From Armatimonadaceae bacterium (GTDB lineage Bacteria > Armatimonadota > Armatimonadia > Armatimonadales > Armatimonadaceae): 64,000 nucleotides of DNA. A program made the translations under genes and the position numbers. The notes under the pieces are model-generated. The model saw only the letters and a list, made by a program, of their open reading frames with translations, had not been told where the DNA came from and did not search any database. The DNA is taken from assembly GCA_030447685.1 (NCBI GenBank), contig JAUJOK010000006.1, positions 1 through 64,000 on the forward strand. Reading direction: 5' to 3'. Positions 32,435 through 40,762 of the stretch are shown here, in pieces (within the stretch, counting starts at the first letter, position 1; every line of letters starts with the position of its first letter).

Positions 32435-33583
32435 ATGACGGTGCGGCAGCTTTTGAAACGGGACGAACCGGAGACTCCGGATTCGCAGCAGGCGGCGGTG
32501 GAGATTATCGAAGACCCGGTGGCGGCGGCGAAGGCGGCGGGCCTGCGCTATGTCACCGACACACGCCCCGGCATCCGGCGCGAGCGGGTCGGGGACGATT
32601 TTCAGTATATCGGGGTTGACGGTCAGCCGATTACCGACCCCGCCACTCTGGACAGGATCAACGGGCTGGGTATTCCGCCCGCCTACACCGATGTCTGGAT
32701 ATGTCCGATAAAAAACGGCCATTTGCAGGCCACGGGGCGCGATGCGCGCGGGCGCAAGCAGTATCGCTACCATGCGCGCTGGCGCGCAACCCGCGACGAG
32801 AACAAATACGGGCGCATGCTCTTGTTCGGCGAGGCGCTGCCGCGTATTCGTGAGCGTGTCGCCGAGGACCTGGCCCTGCCGGGAATGCCCCGCGAAAAGG
32901 TGCTCGCCACCGTCGTCCGTTTGCTGGAAACGACGATGATTCGCGTCGGCAACGAAGAATACGCGCGTCAAAACGACTCCTATGGCCTGACCACGATGCG
33001 AAACGAGCATGTGGACGTGCAGGGTTCCACGGTGCGGTTTCAGTTCCGGGGCAAAAGCGGCAAGCACCATGAGATAACGCTGCGCGACCGGCGTCTGGCG
33101 CGCATTGTCAAGCGCAGCCAGGAACTGCCCGGCCATGAGCTGTTTGAGTATGTGGATGCGGACGGGAATCCACATACGATCAGCTCCGACGATGTGAACG
33201 CTTATCTTCAGGAGATAACCGGCGAGCACTTCACCGCCAAAGATTTCCGCACCTGGGCGGGAACGCTGCTTTGCGCGCTGTGTCTGAAGGAGACGGAGAC
33301 GGCGGAATCGGAAACGGCGGCAAAAAAGAACATTGTGGCGGCAATCAAGTCGGTGTCCGATCGGCTGGGAAACACGCCCGCCGTTTGCCGCAAGTGCTAT
33401 GTCCATCCCGTCGTCATCGACTCCTATCTGGAAGGAACGATGATCGAGGCGCTCGGTCAGCATGTGGCCGAGGAGACGCAGGACGACCCGCACGCGCTGA
33501 ACGCGGAAGAAGCCGCGGTCCTATCTTTCCTGCACCGGAACCTGGCGCAGACAGCCGAAGACAGCCCGCGCAAAGCGGCCTGA
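32435..33583 (+). CDS. DNA topoisomerase IB
   Basis: A 382-residue bacterial type IB topoisomerase, which relaxes supercoils through a 3'-phosphotyrosyl intermediate. The N-terminal domain has GLRYVTDTRPGIRRERVGDD (residues 36-55). The catalytic domain has GRKQYRYHARWRATRDENKY, VVRLLETTMIRVGNEEYARQ, TTMRNEHVDVQG and FRTWAGTLLCA. The catalytic tyrosine lies in RKCYVHP near residue 328, with catalytic Arg/Lys/His residues in RYHARWR and RTWAGT. Length is slightly above the usual 330-350. It is divergent from the pseudopilin gene and followed by a strong terminator. Confidence 0.93.
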   Translation: MTVRQLLKRDEPETPDSQQAAVEIIEDPVAAAKAAGLRYVTDTRPGIRRERVGDDFQYIGVDGQPITDPATLDRINGLGIPPAYTDVWICPIKNGHLQATGRDARGRKQYRYHARWRATRDENKYGRMLLFGEALPRIRERVAEDLALPGMPREKVLATVVRLLETTMIRVGNEEYARQNDSYGLTTMRNEHVDVQGSTVRFQFRGKSGKHHEITLRDRRLARIVKRSQELPGHELFEYVDADGNPHTISSDDVNAYLQEITGEHFTAKDFRTWAGTLLCALCLKETETAESETAAKKNIVAAIKSVSDRLGNTPAVCRKCYVHPVVIDSYLEGTMIEALGQHVAEETQDDPHALNAEEAAVLSFLHRNLAQTAEDSPRKAA

Positions 33584-33590
33584 GCAGAGA

Positions 33591-33651
33591 AAGCCCCCCT
33601 GCCCCCATTATTGGGTGAACGTCGCCTGAGAGGGGGCAGGGGGGCCTTTTT
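33591..33651 (+). terminator. Terminator after topoisomerase IB
   Basis: GCCCCCCTGCCCCC at 33,593-33,606 pairs with GGGGGCAGGGGGGC at 33,632-33,645, followed by CTTTTTA. The 25-nt loop is long, so it may also belong to the G/C-tract hairpin repeats seen elsewhere in the window. Confidence 0.8.
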
Positions 33652-33706
33652 ACGGCTTAAGCGCCACCTTGATACCGTTGTCCTTGTGGTGTTTGAAGAT
33701 TTCGCA
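33650..33706 (-). pseudogene. 3' remnant of a dehydrogenase-like gene
   Basis: On the minus strand the last codons before TAA at 33,650-33,652 read CEIFKHHKDNGIKVALKP, which looks like the C-terminus of a medium-chain Zn-dependent dehydrogenase. Nothing upstream continues the protein, so it is a scar of a deleted gene. The call rests on 18 residues. Confidence 0.35.
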
Positions 33707-33729
33707 GCCTCACATGCGTCTGGCCCATT

Positions 33730-34449
33730 TTAAGAGTCGGAGGCGGTGGGAATGTCGCCTGTCTCCAGCACCTGCTTCAGGCGGCGCAGATCGTCTTCCA
33801 CCTGCCGCGTCGGCTCCTCGCCGAAAAGCCTGGCGACGGCGGCTCCCAGCATTCCCCCCGGCGGATCGTATTCCAGCACGACGCGCACCTCGGTGCCGCG
33901 CCCGCCCGGCGCGGCCTCAAAGCGCACCGACCCGGCATTGTCCACATCCGCGCCGGGAAGTGAGCGCCAGGCGATCAGCGCGTTTTCCTGCTCATTGATG
34001 ATCTCGGCATCCCAGGTAACGGATTTTCCCGCCGGGCCTTTGGCGACCCAGTGCGAGCGTCCACCGTCGCCGCTCGTGGTGACGGATTCCAGGTGATCCA
34101 TAAAGCGGGGCAGGTTCTCGAACTGCCGCCAGAACGCATACACCTCCTCCGGCGGGCGGTTGATAGTCACGCTTTTTTCGACCTTGATACCCCGATGATG
34201 CGGAATGCTCGCCGATTCGCTGTCCAGCGTGCCCGCCGTGCTCAGACGCAGCGCGCCGTAGAGATGGCTGTGCCCCGTCGCGCCCCGGTACGCCAGCACC
34301 CCGCCGACCAGCGCGACCAGCGCGCCCGCCGGAGAGCGGCGGCTCAGACCATAAGCGGCCAGAAGCACGCCCCCGACCACCGAGATTACACGCTCCGGCA
34401 CCCCGACATTCAAATGGGGATCGCTGTGCGTGGGAGAATCCGATGCCAT
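33730..34449 (-). CDS. DUF2892-like membrane domain plus SRPBCC (polyketide cyclase) domain protein
   Basis: A 239-residue protein. Residues 13-65 resemble the DUF2892 (YgaP-type) two-helix membrane unit: NVGVPERVISVVGGVLLAAY and AGALVALVGGVLAYRGATGH. Residues 85-230 are a START/SRPBCC fold: KVEKSVTINRPPEEVYAFWR, FENLPRFMDHLESV, NEQENALIAWRSLPG and RGTEVRVVLEYDPPGGMLG. Such fusions are common in stress gene neighbourhoods and probably bind a lipid or other hydrophobic ligand at the membrane. It is the most downstream gene of a minus-strand stress cluster running 38.8 to 33.7 kb. Confidence 0.85.
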   Translation of the reverse strand: MASDSPTHSDPHLNVGVPERVISVVGGVLLAAYGLSRRSPAGALVALVGGVLAYRGATGHSHLYGALRLSTAGTLDSESASIPHHRGIKVEKSVTINRPPEEVYAFWRQFENLPRFMDHLESVTTSGDGGRSHWVAKGPAGKSVTWDAEIINEQENALIAWRSLPGADVDNAGSVRFEAAPGGRGTEVRVVLEYDPPGGMLGAAVARLFGEEPTRQVEDDLRRLKQVLETGDIPTASDS

Positions 34450-34465
34450 TCGCCTCTTCCTCCTG

Positions 34466-34648
34466 CTACTTGTTCATCAGCGGCGGTCGTCCCGCGCCAT
34501 TGTGCTGCCCGATCTTCTTGTCATCCTGTAACGAGTTGGTGTTCTCGCCGTGGTGCTGGTCGGTCAGGTTCTGCTTCATCGTCTTCTGACCATCGTCATT
34601 GGCGCTCTTGACGGGCGCTTTGACGTTGTTTCCTCGTTTTTGCGACAT
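34466..34648 (-). CDS. Small hydrophilic protein of unknown function
   Basis: A 60-residue, Asn/Gln/Lys-rich protein (MSQKRGNNVKAPVKSANDDG at the start, GAGRPPLMNK at the end), with no hydrophobic stretch, likely disordered. An AGGAGG-type site precedes the ATG. It lies within the stress cluster, 16 bp before the SRPBCC gene. Small disordered hydrophilic proteins in such settings are often stress protectants, but no family is recognised here. Confidence 0.6.
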   Translation of the reverse strand: MSQKRGNNVKAPVKSANDDGQKTMKQNLTDQHHGENTNSLQDDKKIGQHNGAGRPPLMNK

Positions 34649-34735
34649 AACAAGCCTCCTTGTTCCGGTGTTTCGATAGTTTCTTTTACCCCCTCGCGCT
34701 CTCCCTAAACGGAGAGCGGCGGAGCATCGGTCTGC

Positions 34736-35080
34736 TCAGGCGTCGTCGCGGCCATGCACCTGGGAGGGCGGATAGGTAGCCTCGACGGCGGTAAACGGCT
34801 CGGTGATCTTGTAGGCATGTGACGCGCCTCTGGGAACCATCCAGGAATCGCCCGGCTCCAGGAGCACCATCTGGCCTTCCGTGTGCAGTTCGGCGCGGCC
34901 TGAGATGACGTAGCCGACGGTCTCGTAGTCACGGGCGACGGCGGGCCGGGGATCGACGCTGGGCGGCGTCTCTTCCCATAAGCGCATCGAGACGTTCTTG
35001 CCGCTGGCGAGATATTTCTGCCCCATCTCGCCCTTCGGAGAATGCCGGGACTGCACCTTCATAACCGTGGTGTCACTCAT
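34736..35080 (-). CDS. Cupin-domain protein
   Basis: A 114-residue single cupin barrel: TVGYVISGRAELHTEG supplies motif 1 (reduced in His) and PGDSWMVPRGASHAYKI supplies motif 2 with its His. It may bind a metal or small ligand; the enzymatic role is unknown. Its ATG overlaps the stop of the glycine-zipper gene upstream (ATGA), so it is co-translated with it. Confidence 0.85.
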   Translation of the reverse strand: MSDTTVMKVQSRHSPKGEMGQKYLASGKNVSMRLWEETPPSVDPRPAVARDYETVGYVISGRAELHTEGQMVLLEPGDSWMVPRGASHAYKITEPFTAVEATYPPSQVHGRDDA

Positions 35081-35748
35081 ACCAGTCTCCTGTCCGCCTG
35101 GGCGCGCTCTTCGGCGGATTGCGGCGCGGGGGCGGCGTCGGGAGCAGCATCTTCTTCTTCGTTCACATCCGGGGTCGGACGGAGCGGCACTTTGTCGATG
35201 TTTGCTGCGTGCTGCAAAGCCGACGACATGCGCCGGTCGATGTCCCTCCCGCCGTGCCGATGCAGAACCGCCTGGGCCGTCTCCACTTCCTGATCGCTTT
35301 CGGCGTTCACGGCCACCAGGACGCCGCCCTGGCGGATGCCTTCGGCGTAGTAGCTCAGGTCATTGGGATGAATGCCGACGCTGCTCAGGCCGCCCGCCAG
35401 TCCGCCCGCCGCCGCGCCGACCCCCGCGCCCAGAGCCGCCGACCCCAGCGCGCTCGCCAGGGAACCCGCCGCGATAACCGGGCCGATGCCGGGAATCACC
35501 AGCGCGCCCAGCCCGACCAGCAGACCCAGCGTGCCGCCGAGCACCGTGCCGACCGTCGCGCCCTGCCCGGCCCCTTCCGCCACGGCATCATTCACCACAT
35601 CGGTCGGCGTCTCGGTTTCCAGTTCGTCCCCTTCATTGCGGGCGACCAGGCTGATCGCCTCCAGCGTAAAGCCTTCCAGCATCAGTTCATCGACGACGTT
35701 CTGCGCCTGCGCAAGGTCGTCAAACAGACCGACTACGGTTCTCGCCAT
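35077..35748 (-). CDS. Glycine-zipper general-stress-type protein (GSP17M-like domain)
   Basis: A 223-residue protein. Residues 1-45 are a ferredoxin-fold general-stress domain (MARTVVGLFDDLAQAQNVVD), residues 65-125 a Gly/Ala-rich membrane-active zipper (LGGTLGLLVGLGALVIPGIG and AALGAGVGAAAGGLAGGLSS), and the C-terminal part a second half-domain (YYAEGIRQGGVLVAVNAESD) plus an acidic disordered tail. Homologues are linked to envelope and osmotic stress. ATG 35,748 has an AGGAG site; an upstream ATG does not. It is a paralogue of the next gene (35,896-36,999), with which it shares the VVGLFD start and PGIGPV zipper. Confidence 0.83.
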   Translation of the reverse strand: MARTVVGLFDDLAQAQNVVDELMLEGFTLEAISLVARNEGDELETETPTDVVNDAVAEGAGQGATVGTVLGGTLGLLVGLGALVIPGIGPVIAAGSLASALGSAALGAGVGAAAGGLAGGLSSVGIHPNDLSYYAEGIRQGGVLVAVNAESDQEVETAQAVLHRHGGRDIDRRMSSALQHAANIDKVPLRPTPDVNEEEDAAPDAAPAPQSAEERAQADRRLV

Positions 35749-35822
35749 TGCTTTTCTCCTGTCTTTCCGCTCCCGCCGCCATCCGCTCACGGTCTGCTGC
35801 CACCGCCCGCCCCAAAAAGCAC

Positions 35823-35863
35823 GGCACGGAAGCGGAAAGACAGAATCTTCCCGCTCCCGTGCC
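35823..35863. terminator. Hairpin between two glycine-zipper genes
   Basis: GGCACGGAAGCGG at 35,823-35,835 pairs with CCGCTCCCGTGCC at 35,851-35,863 (one mismatch) around a 15-nt loop. It lies 33 bp past the stop of the minus-strand gene at 35,896 and probably terminates or attenuates the upstream half of the stress cluster. Confidence 0.6.
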
Positions 35864-35895
35864 GCTTACTTGCCTGCCCGCTGCGTTCTCTTCGC

Positions 35896-36999
35896 TTAGC
35901 TGTTGGAACGCGGCGTTGTCGTTGTGGTGGCAGTGGTGGTGGGCGTCGAGAGTACCGTCTCGTCATCCACCTCCTGAACATCGACATCGGTGCGGCGAAC
36001 CGTGTCACGGATGGTTTCGGTGTGCTGTGTCGCCTCTTTGTTGACGACTACCTCTTCGACTACGCGCGCCTGCTTGGCAACAACGGCCTCCTCGGCGGTT
36101 TCGCGCAGTTCAATCGTACCCTCTTTGAAGGCATCCATATCCGCCGCCGCGACGGGCCGATTCACCGGATGGCGCTCGACATGGACATGCTCTTCGCGCA
36201 GCGTCACCTGCTCCTCGACGGGCTGCTCGGTAATTCGGGTATAGACCCGCACGCGGCCCCGCTCCACCTCGCGCTTGCCGACCTGAAGCTCCTCCTGAAC
36301 GACCGGGATGGCTACCTGCTCCGCCGCGTTCAGAGTCTGTGGGGCTGCGGTGGACGCTGCTGCTGCCACGTTTTGCGTGGTCGCGGGCGCGCTCTGGTAG
36401 GTCTGACGCTCGCGGATAATCTCTTCGTGCGTCAGCGGCTGCGCCTGCGGATTGAAGCCCGTGTAGCCGCTTGACCGAAGCTGCGTGCTGCGCTGGTCAA
36501 TATCCACCGCGCCGCTTCGATCCAGAATAGCGACGGCTGTCTGCACATGCTCGTCGGGGACGCTCGCCGTGACCAGCGTGCCTCCGCGCCGAACCCCCTC
36601 CGCGTAGTGGCCGGCATCCTCATCGGGAACTCCCAGCCCCGTCAGACCGCCGATAACGCCGCCGCCCATCGCACCGAGCGTCGCGCCCGACAGGGTCGCC
36701 GCAAGCGGCCCCATCGCCAGCACCGGCCCGATACCCGGAATGGCGAGCGCCGCCAGGCTGGCCGCCAGCCCGGTCAGGCCGCCGATAACCGCGCCCTGTC
36801 CCGCGCCCGCCACGGCCCCGGTGGCCGCCCCGGCAGCCGCATCACCTGCGTTATGGCCGCTGCTGCTGTGCCCCGATTTCGCGGCGCTTTCATGGGCGAC
36901 TATACTGATATGATCGCGGCTGACACCGGCGCTTTCCAGTTGACTGACGGCGCTTTGCGCCTCGTGGAAGCTGTCAAAAAGACCCACAACTGTTTTCAT
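35896..36999 (-). CDS. Glycine-zipper plus YsnF/AvaK (DUF2382) stress protein
   Basis: A 367-residue protein. The N-terminus is a general-stress domain (MKTVVGLFDSFHEAQSAVSQ), residues 50-130 a Gly/Ala zipper (AAGAATGAVAGAGQGAVIGG), and residues about 215-340 a YsnF/AvaK DUF2382 domain (IPVVQEELQVGKREVERGRV, VRVYTRITEQPVEEQVTLRE, VHVERHPVNRPV). The last 15 residues are Thr-rich and disordered. YsnF/AvaK domains accompany PRC-barrel domains in stress proteins. The ATG overlaps the stop of the next DUF2382 gene upstream (ATGA). Confidence 0.86.
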   Translation of the reverse strand: MKTVVGLFDSFHEAQSAVSQLESAGVSRDHISIVAHESAAKSGHSSSGHNAGDAAAGAATGAVAGAGQGAVIGGLTGLAASLAALAIPGIGPVLAMGPLAATLSGATLGAMGGGVIGGLTGLGVPDEDAGHYAEGVRRGGTLVTASVPDEHVQTAVAILDRSGAVDIDQRSTQLRSSGYTGFNPQAQPLTHEEIIRERQTYQSAPATTQNVAAAASTAAPQTLNAAEQVAIPVVQEELQVGKREVERGRVRVYTRITEQPVEEQVTLREEHVHVERHPVNRPVAAADMDAFKEGTIELRETAEEAVVAKQARVVEEVVVNKEATQHTETIRDTVRRTDVDVQEVDDETVLSTPTTTATTTTTPRSNS

Positions 37000-37901
37000 G
37001 CGTTTTCTTGCCTTTCAAGGGGAGCAGTTCGCTGCTGCTCCGGGGTATAGTCTTGCCCCTGCCGGATCTGACTGTCCGGCAACGGGTCAAGCGTGTCATG
37101 GTCCCCGCCGCCAGCGACGGGAACCCGGTCCACGGTTATCTCCTCGCGCCGAAGCGTTACCTGCTGCGGCGCGTGGAATTCCTGCTGCGTGCGCGTGACG
37201 CGAAGCTCTTCGCGCAGCATCAAACGTTTCTCAACAACGAGCACCTCTTCTAAAAGGGGAATGATCATCGTATTCCCCTCATGGCGCACCGGCGGCGGCC
37301 CGCCCTCCACGATCCGGTTTATCGGCACCCGCTCCACCTGCACCTCCTGGCGAAGAAGCGGCTCGTCCACAGTCTCCTCGCGCAGGGCGACGGTTTTGTG
37401 GACGCGCACCACGCCGGTATCGACGACGTGCTTTTGAACGTCCACCTCTTCGCCGATAAGCGGCACGACGACCGATTCAACCGTGTTTGCCAGTGTCGTT
37501 GGCCGCACGGTAGTAGTGGGCGGCACCGTAGTGGCGACAGGCGGCGCGGCAGCGGGCGACGAGGTCGCGGCGGCTTGAGCCGCTGCCGCTGCTGGATCGC
37601 CGCCGGAAAAATCCGGCACGGCCATGATCGTGGTTTCTTCGGCAGCGTCCGCCGTTACCGCCGTCGTTCCGGCATAGGCTTCCAGCGCCTCGCGGGTAAA
37701 CGGCAGGTAGTACATGCCGTCGGGGCGGTGCTCCAGCGTCCGGGCAGGCAGAAGCAATACCGGGCCGCCGTTATCCACGCGAACCAGTACCTGTGGGACG
37801 CTGACGCCACCCGCCGCAAGAAAGGGATGGGCGGGTTCCAGGCTTCCCGTCCAGCCTCCTTCACCCACCACGATCTGACTGTCGCCGCCGCCCGGAACCA
37901 T
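36996..37901 (-). CDS. DUF2382 (YsnF/AvaK) stress protein
   Basis: A 301-residue protein. Residues 10-75 form a small beta domain (VSVPQVLVRVDNGGPVLLLP), residues 85-140 a disordered Ala/Pro/Thr linker, and residues 145-280 a DUF2382 domain with repeated V-x-K-x-V patterns (VVPLIGEEVDVQKHVVDTGV, VRVHKTVALREETVDEPLLR, VVEKRLMLREELRVTRTQQE). The N-terminal part could be a diverged PRC-barrel, the usual partner of DUF2382. It is coupled to the downstream YsnF gene by ATGA and starts 3 bp after the stop of a small membrane protein gene. Confidence 0.83.
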   Translation of the reverse strand: MVPGGGDSQIVVGEGGWTGSLEPAHPFLAAGGVSVPQVLVRVDNGGPVLLLPARTLEHRPDGMYYLPFTREALEAYAGTTAVTADAAEETTIMAVPDFSGGDPAAAAAQAAATSSPAAAPPVATTVPPTTTVRPTTLANTVESVVVPLIGEEVDVQKHVVDTGVVRVHKTVALREETVDEPLLRQEVQVERVPINRIVEGGPPPVRHEGNTMIIPLLEEVLVVEKRLMLREELRVTRTQQEFHAPQQVTLRREEITVDRVPVAGGGDHDTLDPLPDSQIRQGQDYTPEQQRTAPLERQENA

Positions 37902-37903
37902 CG

Positions 37904-38263
37904 TTAGCGTCCCCCACCACTGCCGCTGCTGCTGTTAGCTCCTGCCGGTCCGGGGGGATTCGATACGCCGCCACCGCTGTTACCGCGCTGCTGCGGCCCC
38001 GATGGGTTCATCTCGTCCGATGTCGCGTTTCGGCCCGACTGCTGGGCAGCGGCGGGCTGCCGATTCTGTTCCTGCTCCGGGCGGTTCATCGCGCGTGACA
38101 GCAGATAGGCGAGCGCCGCGAGCACCAGCACAATAGGGATGATTCGGGCAAGCGGGTTTCCGCGCCGCTGCGGCTGATCGTAGACGCGCACCGAGGATGC
38201 AGGCGTCGCCGTCGCGCCTCCCTTGCGTCCTTCTTCAGTCGGATCGATGTTTTGTTCCGGCAT
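37904..38263 (-). CDS. Small single-pass membrane protein with disordered tail
   Basis: A 119-residue protein with one transmembrane helix (ARIIPIVLVLAALAYLLSRA, about residues 38-57), a basic cytoplasmic N-terminus and a long Gly/Ser/Asn/Pro-rich C-terminal tail. No family recognised. It opens the stress operon that continues with the two DUF2382 genes. Confidence 0.65.
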   Translation of the reverse strand: MPEQNIDPTEEGRKGGATATPASSVRVYDQPQRRGNPLARIIPIVLVLAALAYLLSRAMNRPEQEQNRQPAAAQQSGRNATSDEMNPSGPQQRGNSGGGVSNPPGPAGANSSSGSGGGR

Positions 38264-38401
38264 GATAAAACTTCCTTATTCCATTAAATAAACAGGAGGC
38301 GATTCGATAAAGCTTTCTGCCCCTTGCGCGGATGTCCTGCCTGCGCCGGGCACCGCAGTCTTGTTCCCGGATAACAATCCACGGAAACCGACCGGGCAGA
38401 A

Positions 38402-38442
38402 GAAAGGTATGCCAAGACGTGAGTCCCGGCATACCGTTTTTC
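38402..38442. terminator. Terminator hairpin with T-tracts on both strands
   Basis: GGTATGCC at 38,406-38,413 pairs with GGCATACC at 38,428-38,435, followed by GTTTTT on the plus strand and by TTTCTT on the minus strand. It lies right after the stop of the minus-strand gene at 38,453. Nothing else is visible in 38,264-38,452. Confidence 0.75.
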
Positions 38443-38452
38443 GTCGCTCTGC

Positions 38453-38788
38453 TCACCGGTCGGCTTTGCCGGTAAGCAGGTTCCAAAACTCATAATCGAG
38501 TTCTTTTTTAGAAACGTAGTAGTGGCCCGCCTCGGCCTCGCGGCTTCCCGCCGCAAGAAACTCTCCCGCCGAAAGGTCGTTCAGATCGATGTACGTATCG
38601 CCCTGATGCAGCGGCGTGCCGTTCGCCAGGATCGGAATCTGCCGAAGCTGATCATCGCGCAATTGCGAGAGCCGTCCGTGCAGCTCTTTAATATCGTAGG
38701 CGAGTATGCGGTCGTCTCGTGTTTCCTCATGGCCCTTCAGGTCCGCATCGAACTCGTCCGGTTTTTCCTCAACTTTGCCCTGCGACAT
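38453..38788 (-). CDS. Small acidic protein of unknown function
   Basis: A 111-residue soluble protein. A charged N-terminus (EEKPDEFDADLKGHEETRDD) is followed by a compact domain with LRDDQLRQIPILANGTPLHQ, GDTYIDLNDLSAGEFLAAG and HYYVSKKELDYEFWNLLTG. No signal or membrane segment. The set resembles small stress-associated proteins found beside glycine-zipper genes, but I do not recognise a family. It has its own terminator, so it is likely monocistronic. Confidence 0.65.
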   Translation of the reverse strand: MSQGKVEEKPDEFDADLKGHEETRDDRILAYDIKELHGRLSQLRDDQLRQIPILANGTPLHQGDTYIDLNDLSAGEFLAAGSREAEAGHYYVSKKELDYEFWNLLTGKADR

Positions 38789-38870
38789 GGTGGTAGTTCC
38801 TCCCGGTAGTTTCTTCCCCGGCCCGAAGGCGGCGAAACGAACGTTACCTACCCCCTGTCCCCCTCCCTAA

Positions 38871-38978
38871 AGGGAAGGGGAGGTCGTTTATCGGTGGGCG
38901 GTGACGCCGATCCGGGGACACATAAGGGAAGGGGAGGTCGTTTATCGGTGGGCGGTGACGCCGATCCGGGGACACATA
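38871..38978. repeat. Perfect 54-bp tandem duplication at the 3' end of nth
   Basis: The 54-bp unit beginning AGGGAAGGGGAGGTCGTTTA occupies 38,871-38,924 and again 38,925-38,978. The second copy contains the last codons of nth, and the first is a downstream echo of them. The copies look identical, so the event is recent. Confidence 0.9.
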
Positions 38979-39553
38979 TCCAGGACGGGGCAGGTGGAGC
39001 AGCGGGGCAGGTTTCCGGTGCAGATGAATTTACCGAAGGGCATCACGAGGCGATTGAGGTCGATCCAGTAGGGAAGCGGCACCTTCGTTTCCAGCGCCGC
39101 CAGGCTCTCCTCCGGGGTGCGCGTGCGGACATAGCCCCAGCGGTTGGCAACTCGGTGGACATGCACATCCACGCCGATGCGGGGCTGGCCGCAGGCGATA
39201 CCCAGCGTCAGGTTCGCGCACTTGGGGCCGACCCCGCGCAGTGACATAAGCGCGTCGAAGTCGCAGGGGAGGTCGCCGCCGAACTCTTCGATACTGCGCC
39301 GCGCGATCTCATGGATTTGCGCCGCCTTGTTTTCGTAGTAGTTGCTGCGGGTGATTAGCGCGGCAATCTCGGCGGGCGTCAGCGCGGCAGCTTCGGCGGG
39401 CGTGCGGGCGCGCGCGAATAACTGCCGCGCGACCGGCAGCATTACCTCGTCCGTGGTTCGGATGGAGATAATGCAGGCGACGAGTATCTCGAAGGGAGTA
39501 TTGAAGCCGTCCTTGAAAAGCTCGAAAAGTCCGGCCTTCGGGTAGCCCTCCAC
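38942..39553 (-). CDS. nth: Endonuclease III-type base-excision glycosylase
   Basis: A protein of about 203 residues. The helix-hairpin-helix lies at LMSLRGVGPKCANLTLGIAC (about residues 103-122), with the catalytic Asp in GVDVHVHRVANRWG and the four-cysteine [4Fe-4S] loop CTGNLPRCSTCPVLDMC (spacing 6-2-5) near the C-terminus. It removes oxidised pyrimidines from DNA. The start is unclear: GTG 39,553 lacks a ribosome-binding site, and the same frame stays open upstream through LTLALPRIEAAVEGYPKAG to the stop of the aldo/keto reductase without ATG, GTG or TTG, so a CTG start or a lesion is possible. Its 3' end is duplicated downstream. Confidence 0.85.
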   Translation of the reverse strand: MEGYPKAGLFELFKDGFNTPFEILVACIISIRTTDEVMLPVARQLFARARTPAEAAALTPAEIAALITRSNYYENKAAQIHEIARRSIEEFGGDLPCDFDALMSLRGVGPKCANLTLGIACGQPRIGVDVHVHRVANRWGYVRTRTPEESLAALETKVPLPYWIDLNRLVMPFGKFICTGNLPRCSTCPVLDMCPRIGVTAHR

Positions 39554-39664
39554 CGCCGCCTCGATACGGGGAAGGGCGAGCGTCAGGTCAAAAGGCCGCT
39601 TCGCCGCTTCCCCGTTTTGTGTTGCTGCTGCGTCGTCCGTCGTTTCGCTCCCCCGTACGCCAGT

Positions 39665-40576
39665 TTAATAGTCCACCATGACCGGCTCGTCGTGCTGCTT
39701 CCAGCCCATAACCGCGGTATCGTGCAGCCAGAACAGCGGCCCCTGCCCGTTCTTGCTTTCGTCGGCGTCCTTCTCCACCAGCGGGCGCACTTCCTCGATA
39801 AGAATCTGCTCCTCGCGCTCGCTGAGCGGCTGGAAGTTGGCGGCGATATCGACGATCTGATCGATCTGCACCGGAACGTCCATACCGACGATAGCCAGCG
39901 ATACGCCGGGCAGACCGAGCGGATAGCGCAGCGCCAGATCGACGCTGGCGAACTGCCCGTGCCCCAGCACCTTCATGGCGACGACACCGGTATTGCGCTC
40001 GACCGCCTTGGGCAGCAGAAAGGTTTCCGGGCTGGTAACGAGCCTATCCGCCATGCCCAGCGCCACCAGCACCGTATCGAACGGGTACTGCGAGATAGCG
40101 TGGCCCAGAAGCTCCGGGCGCGCGTGCCCGGTGATGCCGATAAAGCGCACCAGTCCCTCATCGCGGGCCTGCTCCAGCGCCGCGCACGCGCCGTCGGGAG
40201 CGAGCGCCTGCTCCAGGTCCGCCCAGGCATTGACGGCATGCACCTGAATCAGGTCCACATGGTCGGTTTGCAGCTTTCGGAGCGACTCCTTCAGCTCGTT
40301 CAGAACGCCCTGCTTGCTGCGGTTGTTCACTTTGGTCGCCAGGAAAACTTCGTCCCGGCGCGTCTTCATCACCTCACCGACCTTCTCCTCGCTGCCATAG
40401 TCCGGCGAGGTGTCCAGGTAGGTGATTCCCCGGTCAATCGCGTGGTTCAGGCAGCGAATCGCCTGCTCGGTGTTGATATTTTTTTCTTTTCCCAGCGGAG
40501 CGGTGCCGTATCCGATCAGGGGAACGGTGACGCCGGTCCTGCCCAGGGGGCGCGCGGGGGATAAAACGGTGGACAT
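39665..40576 (-). CDS. Aldo/keto reductase
   Basis: A 303-residue cytoplasmic aldo/keto reductase without a Tat signal. The tetrad is present: Asp and Tyr in YLDTSPDYG, Lys in LATKVN and His in IQVHAV. The barrel also shows VRFIGITGHARPELL and VVAMKVLGHGQFA. Substrate unknown. ATG 40,576 has AGGAGG at the right distance; a longer frame does not. The following nth gene is in the same reading frame after this gene's TAA. The two other aldo/keto reductases in the window carry Tat leaders. Confidence 0.9.
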   Translation of the reverse strand: MSTVLSPARPLGRTGVTVPLIGYGTAPLGKEKNINTEQAIRCLNHAIDRGITYLDTSPDYGSEEKVGEVMKTRRDEVFLATKVNNRSKQGVLNELKESLRKLQTDHVDLIQVHAVNAWADLEQALAPDGACAALEQARDEGLVRFIGITGHARPELLGHAISQYPFDTVLVALGMADRLVTSPETFLLPKAVERNTGVVAMKVLGHGQFASVDLALRYPLGLPGVSLAIVGMDVPVQIDQIVDIAANFQPLSEREEQILIEEVRPLVEKDADESKNGQGPLFWLHDTAVMGWKQHDEPVMVDY

Positions 40577-40762
40577 GAGAAACCTCCTTGGTGCAGGGCG
40601 GCTATCCATCAGCGGATGCCGCGCCGCCCCGTCAATGCGGTGTTACCCGGCGCAGGCAGGGTATTCAAACCCGTTCCGGCGGCGCTGCCCCGGCGCGATT
40701 CATAGAGAAACATGATATTATTGCTGTAGTAAGGCTCTTTATCGACCCTGGGCCGTTCCTTG

